A DNA stretch of 64,000 nt from Malania oleifera (GCF_029873635.1 NC_080417.1:26608182-26672181); one strand, 5' to 3'; numbered from the stretch's first letter, positions 1 to 12,878 are shown. Numbers and translations are program-made. Notes: generated from the letters alone by a model not told the origin.

Positions 1-715
1 AACTATTACTTTATCTCAACTCCATTTTATCTCCCTATTTCTATCTCTTATTGCCTCAACTTCCCTAACTCTATCCCTTTCTCTCTCCTTCTCTTATTTC
101 TTTTAATTTAGTTATAGTTATCTCCCTCATTTTCTTTCTCATTTCTACGATTTCTACTACTTCTCCAACTCTCTCATTAACTGTATACCTACAACTCTAA
201 CGAGGGTCAGCATAATAAGTCCATTTAAAATTAATAACAAACTCTCATCTCAATCACATTATCAGTTCAAAAGGCTCTCAATTTTTTATCAGACAATATC
301 ATATATGCCCTGCAAAACTCAAATCTTATCTTGTCCTATTATACAAATTGCTTAAACATAACAAAAACTCCAATAAGATTGACTTTGTTTTTTTTGGTTG
401 ATTAGAAGTCCCTTAGTAGCTCATATTGTGTCTAAGCTCTGCAAGGAGAAGAAACCCAAAATAGGAACATTTCAAACTTTAAACACGCTGTATTTCTGAG
501 ACAACTGGTAAAGAAAATTGATCCGTCCAACGCAAAAATGAAAGAGATGGGAAGAGATAAAGAGCGTACGGATGGAAAGAGTGGGTTGAACTAATGGCTG
601 TACGAGGAAGCGTCAGGGCCAATTCCTACGTTAAATGCTGCTTTTCTGCAAATGAGAGAGACGGAAAAGGAAATTATGCAATGACATTTATACCAAAATA
701 CCTAAGGACGACAAA

Positions 716-755
<40 letters not shown>

Positions 756-1200
756 CCACTTCCCAATTAGCCCGTTTGCGCCCCACCACAGCCACACTCT
801 TTTAAATTAACTGTGTTTGAGTTCGTGTGTGGGCGCAACGTGAATGGAAAATTTGAAATGCAATGACAGCAGAGGAAAAGAGGCAGTGGTGGAATTGGGA
901 TTGAAATACGAATTGAAACTGGACGGTCACTTTGGTTGCTTCCCTTCGTCCTTTTGATGTCAATCAATTTTATTCCTTTCCTTTTCCAGATGCTTTCATT
1001 CTTCTTCCTCAACCCCACACCCTTTTCCCACCCCCTTCACCTTTTGAGTGAACTTATTTTCCTCAACCTTCTTGTGCATTGACCACTGACCAGGATGCTT
1101 GATTCCCTCAATGGGGCATTTTTCTTATATACTTTTCTCCAATTCTCAACTTGGAAATCAAACTGAGAAAAAAAAAAAATACTCAGCTTAATCACTTGGC
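1..1200. other. AT-rich non-coding stretch, no gene seen
   Basis: No ORF here has recognisable protein content. A minus-strand frame at 767-1018 looks like chance low-complexity sequence. The only structured feature is the CT microsatellite listed separately. Composition changes from C/T-rich at the start to mixed. Confidence 0.6.
721..752. repeat. (CT)16 microsatellite
   Basis: Uninterrupted CT dinucleotide repeat of about 32 bp, read directly. Confidence 0.97.
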
Positions 1201-1227
1201 AACTATATATATATATGTGTGTGTGTA

Positions 1228-1428
1228 TGTAATGCCGTATCACAATATTTGATACAAAATTATAGTGATTCCCATGCAAATGTATTTGAAGATATTTATA
1301 GAAATTGTTATATGTATATATATTTACATAATGACGTATCACAATATTCGATACAAAATAATAGTGATTCCCATGCAAATGTATTTGAAAATATTTGTAG
1401 AAATTGTTGTACGTGCTTCAAATTTGTG
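1228..1428. repeat. Two-copy tandem repeat, about 101 bp period
   Basis: CGTATCACAATATT occurs at about 1235 and again at about 1336. It is followed in both copies by GATTCCCATGCAAATGTATT and a GAAATTGTT ending. The copies differ by scattered substitutions. A TA/TG-rich tract lies just upstream. No coding content. Confidence 0.85.
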
Positions 1429-1449
1429 AGAGAAATATTAATATGAAAA

Positions 1450-4056
1450 ATAGCAAAACAATAAACGTTAATTAATAGGAAATTGTAGAATTTGTAAAAA
1501 CTTTTATAAGATAATGAAAGCATTTGATACATGTTTGTATAAAGAAATAAAAAAATTGAGAGAAATAGAATCGATTTCCTCTCTTGATTTTGTCTTACTT
1601 TCCCTTCAAATTGTTATTGGATTCTTTCTATCACATTTCACTTCATAAACCAAACATGTCATAACTACAATTTTTTTTAGCCTTCATTTGGAACTCGGAA
1701 AACACTAAGGAAAGGAAAAGAAAAAATAATAATAAATCGTATTTTCATATTTGGTTATCAAGGAAAGTGAAAAAGAAAATAAGAAATACACCAAATTTAT
1801 TGAAAAAAAAAATGTTGATTTTGCTCATCATTAATACTTGGCTTTTTTTATATTTGTAATCATATTAAAATAAAATTTGATTGTCAATAATATTTAACAT
1901 AAAAGTAAAATATTTTAATATGAAAAAAATAATAAATCGCATTTTCATTTTTGTATCTCTATATATAATTTTTGAGTGTATCGTTACTGTGTGTAATGCA
2001 CACACAAATCCTTCAGAAAAACCCTTTTTGAACTTGTATTATCATTTAATCTTTTCATTTTCTATATTATTTCAGCCTTGACTTTATTCTTGTTCATTTA
2101 TACTATTTTATTTTATTTTTCATAATAAGTGTTCTTATATTCTTCCATTTCCTACTTTTCTATTTTTTGTTTATAACTCGAAATTCTAACCTAGGCAAGG
2201 CCTTTGAACCCACACACGTGGCACCAGACTGAGAAGATCAATACATTGCAGCCTACCTGATAATTCATTAGACAAATCACAAATGGGGAATCAAACTTGA
2301 CACCTTAGAATTACCAAAGTCCAACTTCACTCTTATCATTTGAGCAAACCCATCTAGTTATTTTAATAATTACTTTATTTTATTTATTATTTTTCTTTCT
2401 TTGATTTTATGTTTTTAAAACATGAATCTTTTAAATATTGCAAACAAACCAAGCTTACTGTCTGATTATCAAGAATCATTATTGCACAAAGAATAAAAAC
2501 TAAAATTTTTTAATTTTTAATTATTTACTGTTGTCTTTACTATTTTTATTTATTTTAGAAAGAAGAATGCTTCTGAAAGATATGCCCCTAAAGTTGACAT
2601 TATCACAACAACCTCATGGGAATTCTGTATTTAATATTTTTTACATATATGTCATCTTTATAGTATATAATATTCTTTCAAATCTTTATAGCGTTTTTTG
2701 GGAAACTTAAAATCACCCCTTAACATTATTTTCTTAGTTTACTTATATCTATAATTATGATTTTCATTCCAAACTCTTATAATTTACTTAATATTGAATT
2801 TTAAGATTGCTTTTGTACTTTATGGATTCCCAATTTTTGTTAACTCGCATTAATGTTTTGAATATATGAGTAATACAAGATACACCAATTATTTATCATC
2901 CATATATATCAACCATTCTATCTCATTCTAGTAAAGTATTAAGGTAGTCCTTTACTATTAGCTTAAATCTATTTTATTTCTTATATTTTTAATTTATATA
3001 CTTAAGGACTTGTTCTCATTAATTTTTTTATAAATTAAAGTTATCATCTAGACTAATTTAATGATTATGATTTGGAGTATAGAAGTTAACAAAAGACCCC
3101 TTCACCCTTGAATTAATTGGCCCATTAAATTTAATTTATGATTCGGAGTCGTAAAAAACAAAGTATGCATTATTTTAAAGATATTTTATGCCAATTATGT
3201 ACTTGAAGCCATAATCTATTCACAAATAAAATTTCTTAAAATAATTTTTTTAGCGCTAGACTCATAACAAATAATTGTTTCATAACATGTAATACCACAA
3301 TATTTTATATATGTAAGGAGGGTTCACCAATATTTTTAAATTTTGTTAAGATGACAAAAATAATTCCTTGAAGTCATTAAGTACAAAGCCATAAGTTGTA
3401 CTAATTAAGAATAAGTGGACTAAAATATATTTCTCTTAATAGTAGAAGGGCTAAACTATAATTTTGCTCTTTTATTTTTGGGCAAAAGACAACCTTGAAC
3501 TTTGATAAAAAGCAAAGACCTCTTATGAGATTTTAAAATTTTCAAAGGTCTTTTTTAGATTTTTAAAATTTCAGAAACCTTCCTTGAGTTTGCGCAAAGA
3601 TGTTAAGGGGCGCGGAATTAGTCACGTGGACCGTAAAACGGACACGTGGAAACCCATTGCTTCTTTTATTTTTCAAAAAAATAAAATGAAGGTTTATGAA
3701 AATTTTGAAAGATGGAGTAAGACGACATTTTTAAAAACCCAAGAAAAGTCTTTGTATTTTTGCTAAACTTATTTTTAAACTATATTCTTTCTTTTCAATA
3801 TATATTTTGTTATTATTAGCATACACAATTATTTTAAAATATAAAAAAAATTTGCAGACACAGGGACACACACCCCAATACCAACATCCAAGCGATAGCA
3901 TTCAATTTATACCCAAACAGCATTTCACACAGATAAGATATTTGTTATTAAAAAATATTAAGAAAATCTTTGTTTACACAAACAATTATTTTTTTTGAAA
4001 AATGAAATCTTGAAGCATCCCTTTCCTCGACGGTGAACAGAAGGTGGCTATGGTCT

Positions 4057-4060
<4 letters not shown>
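1450..4060. other. AT-rich intergenic DNA, no gene seen
   Basis: Long A/T homopolymers and short random frames only; nothing resembling a known domain. Around 3490-3770 there are weakly inverted GCAAAGAC/GTCTTTG-type segments that could be an old MITE, but termini and target duplication could not be defined. Confidence 0.5.

Positions 4061-4061
<1 letters not shown>

Positions 4062-4099
<38 letters not shown>
4062..4099. repeat. (CT)n microsatellite
   Basis: CT dinucleotide tract of about 38 bp ending at 4099, read directly. Confidence 0.95.
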
Positions 4100-4101
<2 letters not shown>

Positions 4102-4789
4102 GAATGCAAAACCCAACTGATTCAAGCGCATATAGAAAGAAAAGAAAAATAGTTGCACATTCGTGCTTGGCCTCTATCGAAGCCCTGGTGGGTTGGCACG
4201 AAAGGAGGTTTCAGCACTAGGAGGGAGGAGCAATGGCAGGGATGACTGTCAGTTCGGTGACAACTCGGCAAGCTGTGGGCAAAATTGAGTTATTTCGGCG
4301 TTGGTTTGAGGAAGGAGCAACGCCGGGAAGCCATAAATAAACACGTGGGAGGCTAGGGTATATAAAATTTAATAATAATAAATTTTTTTTTTTTTTTTTT
4401 TTAAATGCACATACATAAGCATGAAATGGTTATGTGTAAATATTTTTTTTGAAAAAAAAAACATATAGACTCCAATCAACTAGTAAATTTTTATTACATT
4501 GAGATCACATCATGACACAACAAAAGAACCATTGGAATACACAAAATAACCAACATGATAAATTCTTTCTAAGTTGTCATTACAAGATTCACGCCATGCC
4601 CCCATCTCTATAATTTGAAAAAAAAAAATAAAATAAAAAAAAAAATAGAAAGATTTGTCATGATGTCCCGAAGGATCATCTTCGTATTGGAGGAGAACAT
4701 CCTCAGATATTTTGTTGTGCAAAGTGGCTGAATGTCAATGCACAGCAGAAACCAATAAATCGAATTCGGAACAAGTAGTACAACAACCA

Positions 4790-5028
4790 ATGATGAATAT
4801 ACAAAAGCAAGTAATCACAAATAGAATAAAGAAAAGCATATAAGAAATTACGTGGTTCAGCAATTTGTCTACATCCACGGGAGCAAGCAACCGATTTTTG
4901 CTATCAATTCGTCAAAACTTACATCAAGAGTTATGATTATAGTTTTTATATCAATCCTGTGTATAGAAGACTTAGATTGTATCTAAAACACTCATGTAGC
5001 AATCCCCGGAGGAAAATCCTCCGAACTC
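4790..5028 (-). mobile_element. LTR-like fragment adjoining an old copia element
   Basis: Contains ACGTGGTTCAGCAATTTG and CATCCACGGGAGCAAGCAAC, a phrase common in LTRs of plant copia elements (recalled, not searched). The inverted sequence GGAGGAAAATCCTCC sits near 5010. It joins directly to minus-strand RNase H coding sequence at about 5029, which fits the LTR end of the same degraded minus-strand element after a deletion. The outer boundary is uncertain. Confidence 0.45.
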
Positions 5029-5770
5029 CAGTAAACGCATACCCTATTGTAGACTTCCTATTATTCAAGTCCCCTATGTAGTTTGCATCCACGAATCTCA
5101 CAACTGACATACCACTTTATTGCCTATGGAAACATCCCACTGCACTGGCGTAGGAGACCTTTGACATGTCCTGAACATCATTGTTCGTTGTTGGGTGCTA
5201 AGCGGTAGACAGTTTGCATTGATTCGCCAATGGTGTACTAGTGATTGGTTTTGTATTAACTATGCTAAACCTTTCCAACACTTTCTTCAAAAAACCACCC
5301 TGATATAACTACAATCTCCTTGCAATTATGTCCACAAAGCCACCCAGAGATAATCCCAATCTCCCTGTAGTTTATCCTTGCGAATCTCCAACCAAAGAAT
5401 CTTCTTAGCCGCACCCAAAACTTTCATATCAAATTCCTTTCTCAACAGAGTTTCCAATTGATTCACCTCACTCAAAATCTTTCCAACAATTTACATACCA
5501 TTAACATAAAATAACAGGAAAATTACCCACTTGCATCCTATCGCATCTCTTCCCCTAAAAAAACTCCACCATTTCTCACATTTGATTCTTATGCAGTAAC
5601 TTCATCTCCTCCACCATGGCATTCATCCATTTATATTTCCCTTTGTTGTGCACCATATCTTGAAAAATAGTAGGAACCTTGCTAATAGTAATGAATGCAT
5701 AAGACATCAGATCCTCAAATTTATACCTAGGCAGTGGCCAGATAGTGCATTTGGGCCCATTGTGATCCTT
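5029..5770 (-). pseudogene. Ty1-copia pol fragment (RT to RNase H), minus strand, left half
   Basis: Read on the minus strand, the sequence gives copia reverse transcriptase and RNase H blocks in order. At 5576-5770 is the start of RT (KWMNAMVEEMKLLHKNQM). At about 5350-5500 is the FDMKVLGAAKKIL block. At 5030-5100 is VRFVDANYIGDLNNRKSTIGY, the RNase H opening typical of Tork-like copia. Stops, frame changes and missing blocks show it is dead. The transcript-direction upstream half continues at 31739-32460 beyond the CACTA insertion, whose CTT target duplication falls at 5768-5770. It is older than the CACTA element. Confidence 0.85.
5768..5770. repeat. CACTA target-site duplication, left copy (CTT)
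   Basis: CTT immediately before the left CACTA terminus; the same CTT follows the right terminus at 31736-31738. Three base pairs is the known size for this superfamily. Confidence 0.85.
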
Positions 5771-5798
5771 CACTACAAAAAAACAGGTTTTTAGTGAC
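5771..5798 (+). repeat. CACTA left terminal inverted repeat
   Basis: Starts CACTACAAAAAAACAGG. The first 12 bases match the right end perfectly; the next ~15 match imperfectly. Known family role: cleavage ends recognised by the transposase. Confidence 0.92.
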
Positions 5799-6775
5799 AA
5801 AAGTATTAGTGACGGTTTTAAAACCGTTACTAATAGTGTTGTATTAGTCATGGTTTTTCAAAATCGTTACTAATAGTGTACGCATTAGTGGCAGTTTTAG
5901 TAGCCGTCACTAATACAACACTATTAGTGACGGTTTTAAAAGCGTCACTAATACTTTTGTCACTAAAAATTGTGCGGTAAACAATTTTCGAGCGAAATTT
6001 TTTTCGAGAAAATATTAGCGATGATTTTATGGTATTAGTGACGGATTAAATTCGTCACTAAAAGTCACTTATTAGTGACAATTAACCAACCGACACTACT
6101 AATATTTATGAATATATAAAAAAAATTTAGTTAAAGGTATTAGGTTAGAGTATTAGTGACGAATTACAAAATTCGTCACTATTGGTCATTATTAGTGACG
6201 GATTTGACAACCGTCACCAATACTTCACTTTTAAAAAAAAAAAAAAAAATTTGACTTCAGAGTATTATTGACGAATTTGTAAATTCGTTACTATTGGCCT
6301 ATTATTAGTGATGAATTCGAGAACCATCACTAATACTTTCTGTTTTAAAAAAAAATTAAAAATTTTCAGTTCAGAGTATTAGTGGTGAATTCATGAATTC
6401 GTCACTATTGGTCCCTTATTAGTGACGGATTTGAAAACGTCACTAATAATACCTTTTTTTTAGAACAAATAAAAAGAATTTCAGTTCAAAGTATTAGTAA
6501 TAATGTTGCAAATTCATCACTAATAAGGGACCAATAATGACGAATTTTTAAATTCGTCACTAATATTTCCTTTAAAAAAAAAAAAATTAAATTCAGAATA
6601 TTAGTGACAAATTTATAAATTCGTCACCATTAGTTCTTAATTAGTGACAAATATCTAAACTCGTCACTACTATGCCATTATTAATGATGAATTGTGGACT
6701 GTCACTAATGCTATGTCATTTAAAAAAAAAAGGACGGAGAATAATAGTGACGGTTTTGAAACCGTCACTAATGCC
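5786..6775. repeat. Left subterminal palindrome array of the CACTA element
   Basis: Many copies of TTAGTGACGGTTT or TTAGTGACGAATT, each followed by its near complement (AAACCGTCACTAAT, AATTCGTCACTAAT). The stretch is therefore a chain of short hairpins separated by A-rich spacers. In En/Spm elements the subterminal repeats bind TNPA; the hairpin arrangement is seen directly. Confidence 0.9.
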
Positions 6776-7080
6776 CAAAATCTCTTATCCTTATCCGTGG
6801 GATATTTTCCCTCCTATTCTCCTGGTTCCTCCTCTTTCCCGCGGCGCGATCGTCTCTCCCAGTCTCCTGCTACTCTCTCTCGACCTAGTGTGCCCTGTTC
6901 GCCAGACGTCACAGGCTTCGTCGGAGCCCTAGCTAGCGGACTAACGGCCTAGTACGCCCTCTCCCAATTTCCCGCTGTGACCCCCGTCGAACCCGACCCT
7001 TTCCCAGTCTAGCTCCCGTTGTTCCCAGCTGACTGACGACCTTAGCTTCTCACCGGACACCTTAGGTTTGTTCCCTTGTC
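6776..7080 (+). promoter_or_regulatory. GC-rich segment at the inner edge of the left array, possible leader
   Basis: A sharp shift from AT-rich to C/G-rich sequence with many CCC, CGACC and TCTCCC words. It sits just inside the subterminal repeats on the 5' side of the element's genes. Family knowledge places the promoter and leader of En/Spm transcripts near this end; assignment as leader is inference. No convincing long ORF: two short overlapping frames at 6672-6952 are unsupported. Confidence 0.4.
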
Positions 7081-10000
7081 TTTCTTCTTTGTTTATTTTT
7101 ACTTTTATTTTTATTTTTATTTTTATCTTTATTTTGGCTAGAACCTCAACAATATATTAAATTTTTAGGGTTATTTCTTGTTTTTAAAATAGTCAATCCC
7201 TAACCATGTTTTTGGGAACATGGAAAATTTTTAATTGGTTTGCTTAGATTTAGACAAAATTTAGTTTTTGTATGGAGTTATTTTAATCTATAGAAATTTA
7301 CATTTAAACTCAAAATTTTTGCTTTCAAAAATACATATTATCACTTTATTTTTAAATTTTTAATAGTAATAATTAGTCTTAATTATGTATATTTAAATAA
7401 GCTGCCCCTGCTTAATAATACATTATAATTTTTTTTGTTTATTAAGACTAAATATTTACATTATATATGTATATATTATAATTATTTCGTTTAACACGTA
7501 ATGAGAAGGGGATATATGCAATTATTAGATTATGTATTCTGATCACTTTTTTTTTTTTTTTTCATTTCCTTGCTTGAATTTTAATTCTTGACTTCAACAG
7601 TGTCCAACTATTGTTTTCAACAATGTTAAACTCATATACTATTCAAATTTAATATATACAATTTCATCTCATCCAAGCCCCTCCCACCACTAATAAATTT
7701 AATATAAGTCCCTAATATAATTAGCTCAAGGCTCATAATTTGTTCAAAACCTATGATTTCTTTTAGAACCACAGAGCGCGACTTGAGGTTGAATGAGAAG
7801 CATAGGGCTCAGGATTTGCTTGAATGCAAATTTAGCTTAATTATGCTAGAATGAGCTATACTCTCAAAAACTATGTCAACTTGGAGCAAAAGGTTGGCTT
7901 GGGGTCAAAATAAGCTCAAGGCTTGAGATAAATTCATAAACATGATTGACTTAACTAGGCAAAAAGGAGTGCAAGGAATGGTTCTTTTAGTTTGGGAATG
8001 ACATAATGCAAAGGACAAAACATTTAACCAAAAGATGATTGCCATATTACTTAATTTAATAAGCTTAGTGGTGGGTCTTAATTATGCAAAGGCCCTTAGC
8101 ATAGCCATTATTAAAGTCCTCATTTCCTTGTCTTCTAAAGAAAATAATGGAGTGACAAAATGCTTCATGGGATCACCTAGTCCATATTTGTACCCTAACC
8201 CTTCTTCCCACAAAGAAACAATGATTTATCCTTCCACTTATCGATGGAATCATAAATCTCAAGTAGAATGCTTGTATGCTACCCTCTCATGCAAAAATAG
8301 CACAACCCACTTTGGTAGGAAAACTGTTAATATAAAAAAAAAAATTTGAGAGTTAGAAATTGTCATTTGAACATTGACCTCAACCCAAAGGCAACCAAAG
8401 CCTAACAAGATGTATGCTAGCTATTTAGGGCAAACTAGAAAGGTGGGAGGACAAATGAAAAAAAACATTCTCAACAAAGAAATGTATAGGGGAAGCTTCA
8501 ACCTAACCTTAAATGAAAAATCCAAACTTAATAAGATCAATGCTATATGCCTAATCAAAAGAAAAATAGACGTGATGAAAAGCATAGTCCTCAAGAATGA
8601 AATATAGTTCCCAAATGACATTCAAGTTGACTTCGACCATGGAGTACTTGTGATATAAAGCCTAAGGCATCCTAGAGAAACTGCAAATGTAGGAAGAACC
8701 CTTAGCCTCTATAACATCTAACCTATACTTGTATGGAAAACTTTATTAATTACATATAGTCCGGTGCTAGGTGAGTTAATGGTAAGACGAAAAAAAAAAA
8801 AAACTATATTATCACATTTAAATGTCATAAATAGACAATATGGATTGAATGAACATAAAGGTCACGATGGATTCACTTGGAGTTACCAATTGCACAGAGA
8901 CATGAACCACCTTGATATAGTAAACTAGGTTTTAAATTTAGAAATCGACATTTGCATCCATTAAAATGACAAACCCTTTCAAATGACATGACACCCCCAA
9001 AAAAAATATGGAAAATTAATAAGCAATGACCTTGTAATTAATTAATCTCATGCCCATAGGGTATGGGTATGCGGGTGGGGATAAATTGATAAGGGAAGAA
9101 AATTAAGATCGAAAAATCTAAATTGTAGATGGTCAAATCTAATCAAGCCTTGACCAAGCTAGGAACAACAAGTTGGGCATACTGAATTGATGACCTGATG
9201 AAGGAAGGAATATCTAGTAATATTTAGGTTTCCAAGCCAATCAGTTCCCAAGTCAACAAAACATATAACGAAACACTAGTTGTCACTAATTGGTGTTTCA
9301 TAATAAACATAATCATAATTGCATTACAGTATATGCCACATAAAAAATAAAATATCATTATTATGTTAATATTAAAACATGAAATACACCCTATGAACAA
9401 GTTTTTCCAAAAAAAAAAAAAAAGCTCATTCCCACAAAAGAAGATGAACTACACTATATTTCTAATACAAGAGGTAGCACTATTCCCTCATGGAGAATAC
9501 TTTTATTTTTCATTTTTAAAAATTTTAAATAATTACAAAATACCATATTGTTTTTCATTTTTCTAAATTTGCGTAGCAAAGTTGGAAAATATCTTTTTCT
9601 TATTTTCTTGATTTCTGATTTTTTATATATGACTTTTGGAAATTTTAATAAAATTATAATTTTCTATATTCTAATTATTTGGAAACCTAGAAATAAAAGA
9701 GTTAGCATTTTTTTAATTCTTTTAAAAAACTAAAAATGAAAAATAAAAACTATTGAATGGTTTTTTAGCATACTGATGGCGATCTAATCTTTTAAAGGTC
9801 TAAGCTGTGAATTCAAAATAGAAGGTATGCATTAATAGGTTATACCTCACATAGTAAAACAAATAGGCTCATAAACCTTGAAAACAACCTCGCGAGGTTT
9901 AAAAATTGCTTAAGAGGATATTTCTTGAATTCAGGTTCAATGCTCGCAATTGTACGATGAACTTTCAAATTTATGTAAATTTTAAAGTATGAAACTCAAT

Positions 10001-10217
10001 GCACATTATGAATAATTCTAATAATTTGTTGCCCAAAATAGTGTAACTTGCGAACAATCTTCAGATGGGGCACATCTATATGCACAAAGTTGAGCAGGAC
10101 TGCTAAGTGCTGATCCAAATGAGTAGCAATTTGAACAGTAGACCTAGTTTGGTTGCATCAGCTGGCTGGGTCAGCTGGGGAGAGTGGAATTTTTGGATTT
10201 TGTAATTTTAAGGTTTT
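7081..10217. other. CACTA internal DNA without a recognisable gene
   Basis: AT-rich sequence between the left end and the transposase genes. Open frames at 8035-8349 and 8374-8607 have no domain I recognise. It could be a long first intron or filler captured by the element; the sequence does not decide. Confidence 0.5.
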
Positions 10218-10400
10218 TCAACATTGTGAATTGCATGCTGGTAGTGGAATTAGGTTCTCACATGCTGAAACTCACTGGTATCTGCATGTTGCGTATTATT
10301 GTGATTTGTTTGCTTGAATATATCAAGTTTTAGTGTAGGATTTTTTTTGGAAATGTCCAATTTAGAGACGGCATGCTGCTGAAATTTCGTTAAATGGAAT
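10218..10400 (+). repeat. Diverged upstream copy of the CACTA internal repeat
   Basis: Shares GCATGCTGGTAGTGGA, TAGGTTCTC, then ATGTCCAATTTAGAGACG and TGCTGCTGAAATT with the three copies downstream of the genes (16622, 18608, 19220). It is clearly more diverged from them than they are from each other. Confidence 0.75.
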
Positions 10401-11045
10401 ATGAAGTAAAATGTCAAATTAATTACGGTCATTTCATGTATTCATTGAAGCTTAGACCCGTCCAAGAATGGTTACTATACATTCATTCCTAATCGTACAT
10501 GTGAGACAAATCAATTGTTATATTTCAATTGATTATTAGTCATACTATGTTGACTAATAATCACTTGAACATGTTAATTATTTGTTTCACTTATGATTAG
10601 TAATGTTTGTATTTCAACCATTCTTGGATTGTCCAATGTGGACAGTTCAAGTTGTATTTACATTGTTGTCATCATTCATGTTTTGTCAATTGTCATTATA
10701 TATTTCGAGCGCGTCTCTACTTATGTTCTCTGGGTGCATAGTGGGGTGTCATGACAATTTGTTAGTGATGGAAAACCTGCAAAATTTTCACTTCCCCCAT
10801 CTCATGTACTTGGAGAGCCATAGGGAGATGCTGCCGAAATTTATAACGACTACGACGAACGAATTTGAGCGATTGATCACAATGTAAATGCAACATTCCT
10901 GAACGAAGTAGGATCCGTACCCTTTAGAGTATAATGGTTGATTATAGGATTCATGATGCATGCATGATAAACATTATGAGAATATAATGAACACCATTTA
11001 CTTGAACATATTATAGGGTAATTAGTGAACATGGATAAGAGTTAG

Positions 11046-12254
11046 ATGAACGCTCGGGGTAGGTTTTTGCCAAAATACGTGAAAGGGGTACATGATTTCA
11101 TAGAGTTCGCGCGTCCTCGTTCAGACAAAGCCAGTAGAATAAGGTGTTCTTGCAAGAAATGCCAAAACATAACATTCAAGCACATTGATCTGGTTCATTC
11201 ACATTTGTTAGACTTTGGAATGGAGAAAAGGTACACAAGATGGGCATTCCACAGTGAAGATTACGCAATTCAGAGCGATAATGATGACGATGAAGATGAG
11301 GGGGCAAATATAGTAGGTGGTGATACACGTTCGGAAGGGTTAATCAAAATGTTAGGTGAATTGCAAAGGGGGATTGCAGTGAAGACAGGTGATGTCAGTG
11401 TGTCGCTTACTGGTGATGAAACTACTTCAGCGGGTACCATACCTTGTGATCCTAGTACTTTGAATCGACTCATTAAACCATTTGCTAATCTCATGAGGGA
11501 TGCACGGGTGCCCCTATATCCAAACTGTAAAAAATTCTCAAAATTAGAGTTTCTGATAAAGTTGCTTCATGCAAGGACGATGCATGGGTTATCTCAGAGC
11601 GCATTCAACATGCATTTAAGCCTCATTAAGGCAGCACTGCCTGATGGTGAAACATTTTCCAAGTCTTTTTATGAGGGGAAGACATACATGTGTGAATTAG
11701 GTCTTAGTTACACTCTAATACATGCGTGTAGGTATGATTGTGCACTCTTTTATGGTGAACATGAAAATGCGAACGAGTGCCCAGAATGTGGTGAACCGAG
11801 GTATACAACTAATCAGAAGAAGGGTAAAAAGATCCCCAAAAAAGTTTTGCGATATTGTCCATCAATCCCAAGGCTGCAACAATTGTATATGTGCAAAGAA
11901 ACCGCTACAAATATAAGATGGCATCAAGAGAAACGTGTTCAAGATGGAAACACCCTTAGCCATCCAGCGAACTCCGAAACTTGGGCCGAATTTGATAAAA
12001 TGCATCTATGGTTTGCTAGTGATCCTTGCAACATCAGACTTGGCCTTGCTTTAGATGGGTTCAATCCTTTCGGTAACATGACCAACCCATATAGCATGTG
12101 GTCAGTTATGATGATGTCATACAATATGCCGCTATGGCGATGTATGAAAGAACCTTTCATTTATATGTCTCTGCTAATTCCCGAATTGAGAGCACCTAGT
12201 AATGATATTGATGTTTACCTGTGTCCATTAATTGACAAGTTGAAAGAATTATGA
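11046..12254 (+). CDS. Longest open piece of the TNPD transposase (402 codons)
   Basis: Carries the N-terminal Cys-rich transposase-associated domain (CSCKKCQN), an acidic run (NDDDDEDEG, about residues 78-86), a CPECGEPRY zinc-ribbon-like block (about 245) and the first catalytic block, LALDGFNPFGNM (about 336). It ends at PLIDKLKEL followed by TGA, exactly where family members continue into the second catalytic block. That block is present in the same frame just downstream. The ATG used here is internal; the family start is 15 bp upstream, before a TAG. It is a fragment, not a functional protein. Confidence 0.85.
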   Translation: MNARGRFLPKYVKGVHDFIEFARPRSDKASRIRCSCKKCQNITFKHIDLVHSHLLDFGMEKRYTRWAFHSEDYAIQSDNDDDEDEGANIVGGDTRSEGLIKMLGELQRGIAVKTGDVSVSLTGDETTSAGTIPCDPSTLNRLIKPFANLMRDARVPLYPNCKKFSKLEFLIKLLHARTMHGLSQSAFNMHLSLIKAALPDGETFSKSFYEGKTYMCELGLSYTLIHACRYDCALFYGEHENANECPECGEPRYTTNQKKGKKIPKKVLRYCPSIPRLQQLYMCKETATNIRWHQEKRVQDGNTLSHPANSETWAEFDKMHLWFASDPCNIRLGLALDGFNPFGNMTNPYSMWSVMMMSYNMPLWRCMKEPFIYMSLLIPELRAPSNDIDVYLCPLIDKLKEL

Positions 12255-12878
12255 GAAAAAGGAGTGGAGACATTCGATGTGGAAACCGGTACAACATTTC
12301 GGATGTATGTTGCAGTCTTGTGGATAATTAATGATTTCCCCGCATACGACAACCTGTCAGGTTGGAGTATAAAATTTTACTTAGCATGCCCAGTATGTAA
12401 TAAGGATGTTGGGTCCTTATCCTTGAAGCATGGTTGCAAGTTATGCTCTATGTGTCATCGCCATTTTCTATGAACTGGACATCCTTGGAGGACTCGTGGC
12501 GTCAGAAGCTTCAATGGAAAACCTGAACAAATGTCCCCACCAAAGCGGCTAAGTGGGGAAGAGATATTAAATCAGCTAAGGTTGATCGCAGATGTGAAAT
12601 TTAGGAAACCACGGACCAGTAGAAAAATAAAATGCACTAAGTAGGATTTGAATTGGACAAAGAGAAGTATCTTCTTCGAGTTGCCATACTGGAAAGATCT
12701 TCTACTACGCCACAACTTGGATATCATGCGCATCGAAAAGAACATTTGTGAGAATATCATTGATACATTGCTTGATATAAATGGGAAGACAAAGGACACT
12801 GCAAATGCTCGCCGAGATATGGAAGATATGGGAATATGACCTGAACTGCACCTATTTTGTGATGGGGTCAAAGTTCTC

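Noticed and set aside
767-1018. 83-codon minus-strand frame
   Set aside because: No domain, no homologous phrase, AT/CT-driven composition; chance frame.
3490-3770. Possible MITE from weak GCAAAGAC/GTCTTTG inverted segments
   Set aside because: Inverted matches are short and shifted; no target duplication or sharp ends found.
6672-6952. Two overlapping 86-codon frames in the GC-rich segment
   Set aside because: Proline/serine-rich products of C-rich non-coding DNA in two frames at once; neither has supporting features.
8035-8607. Two open frames (104 and 77 codons) in the CACTA internal region
   Set aside because: No recognisable motif, no splice context, and codon content follows base composition. 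Left as part of the unannotated internal region.
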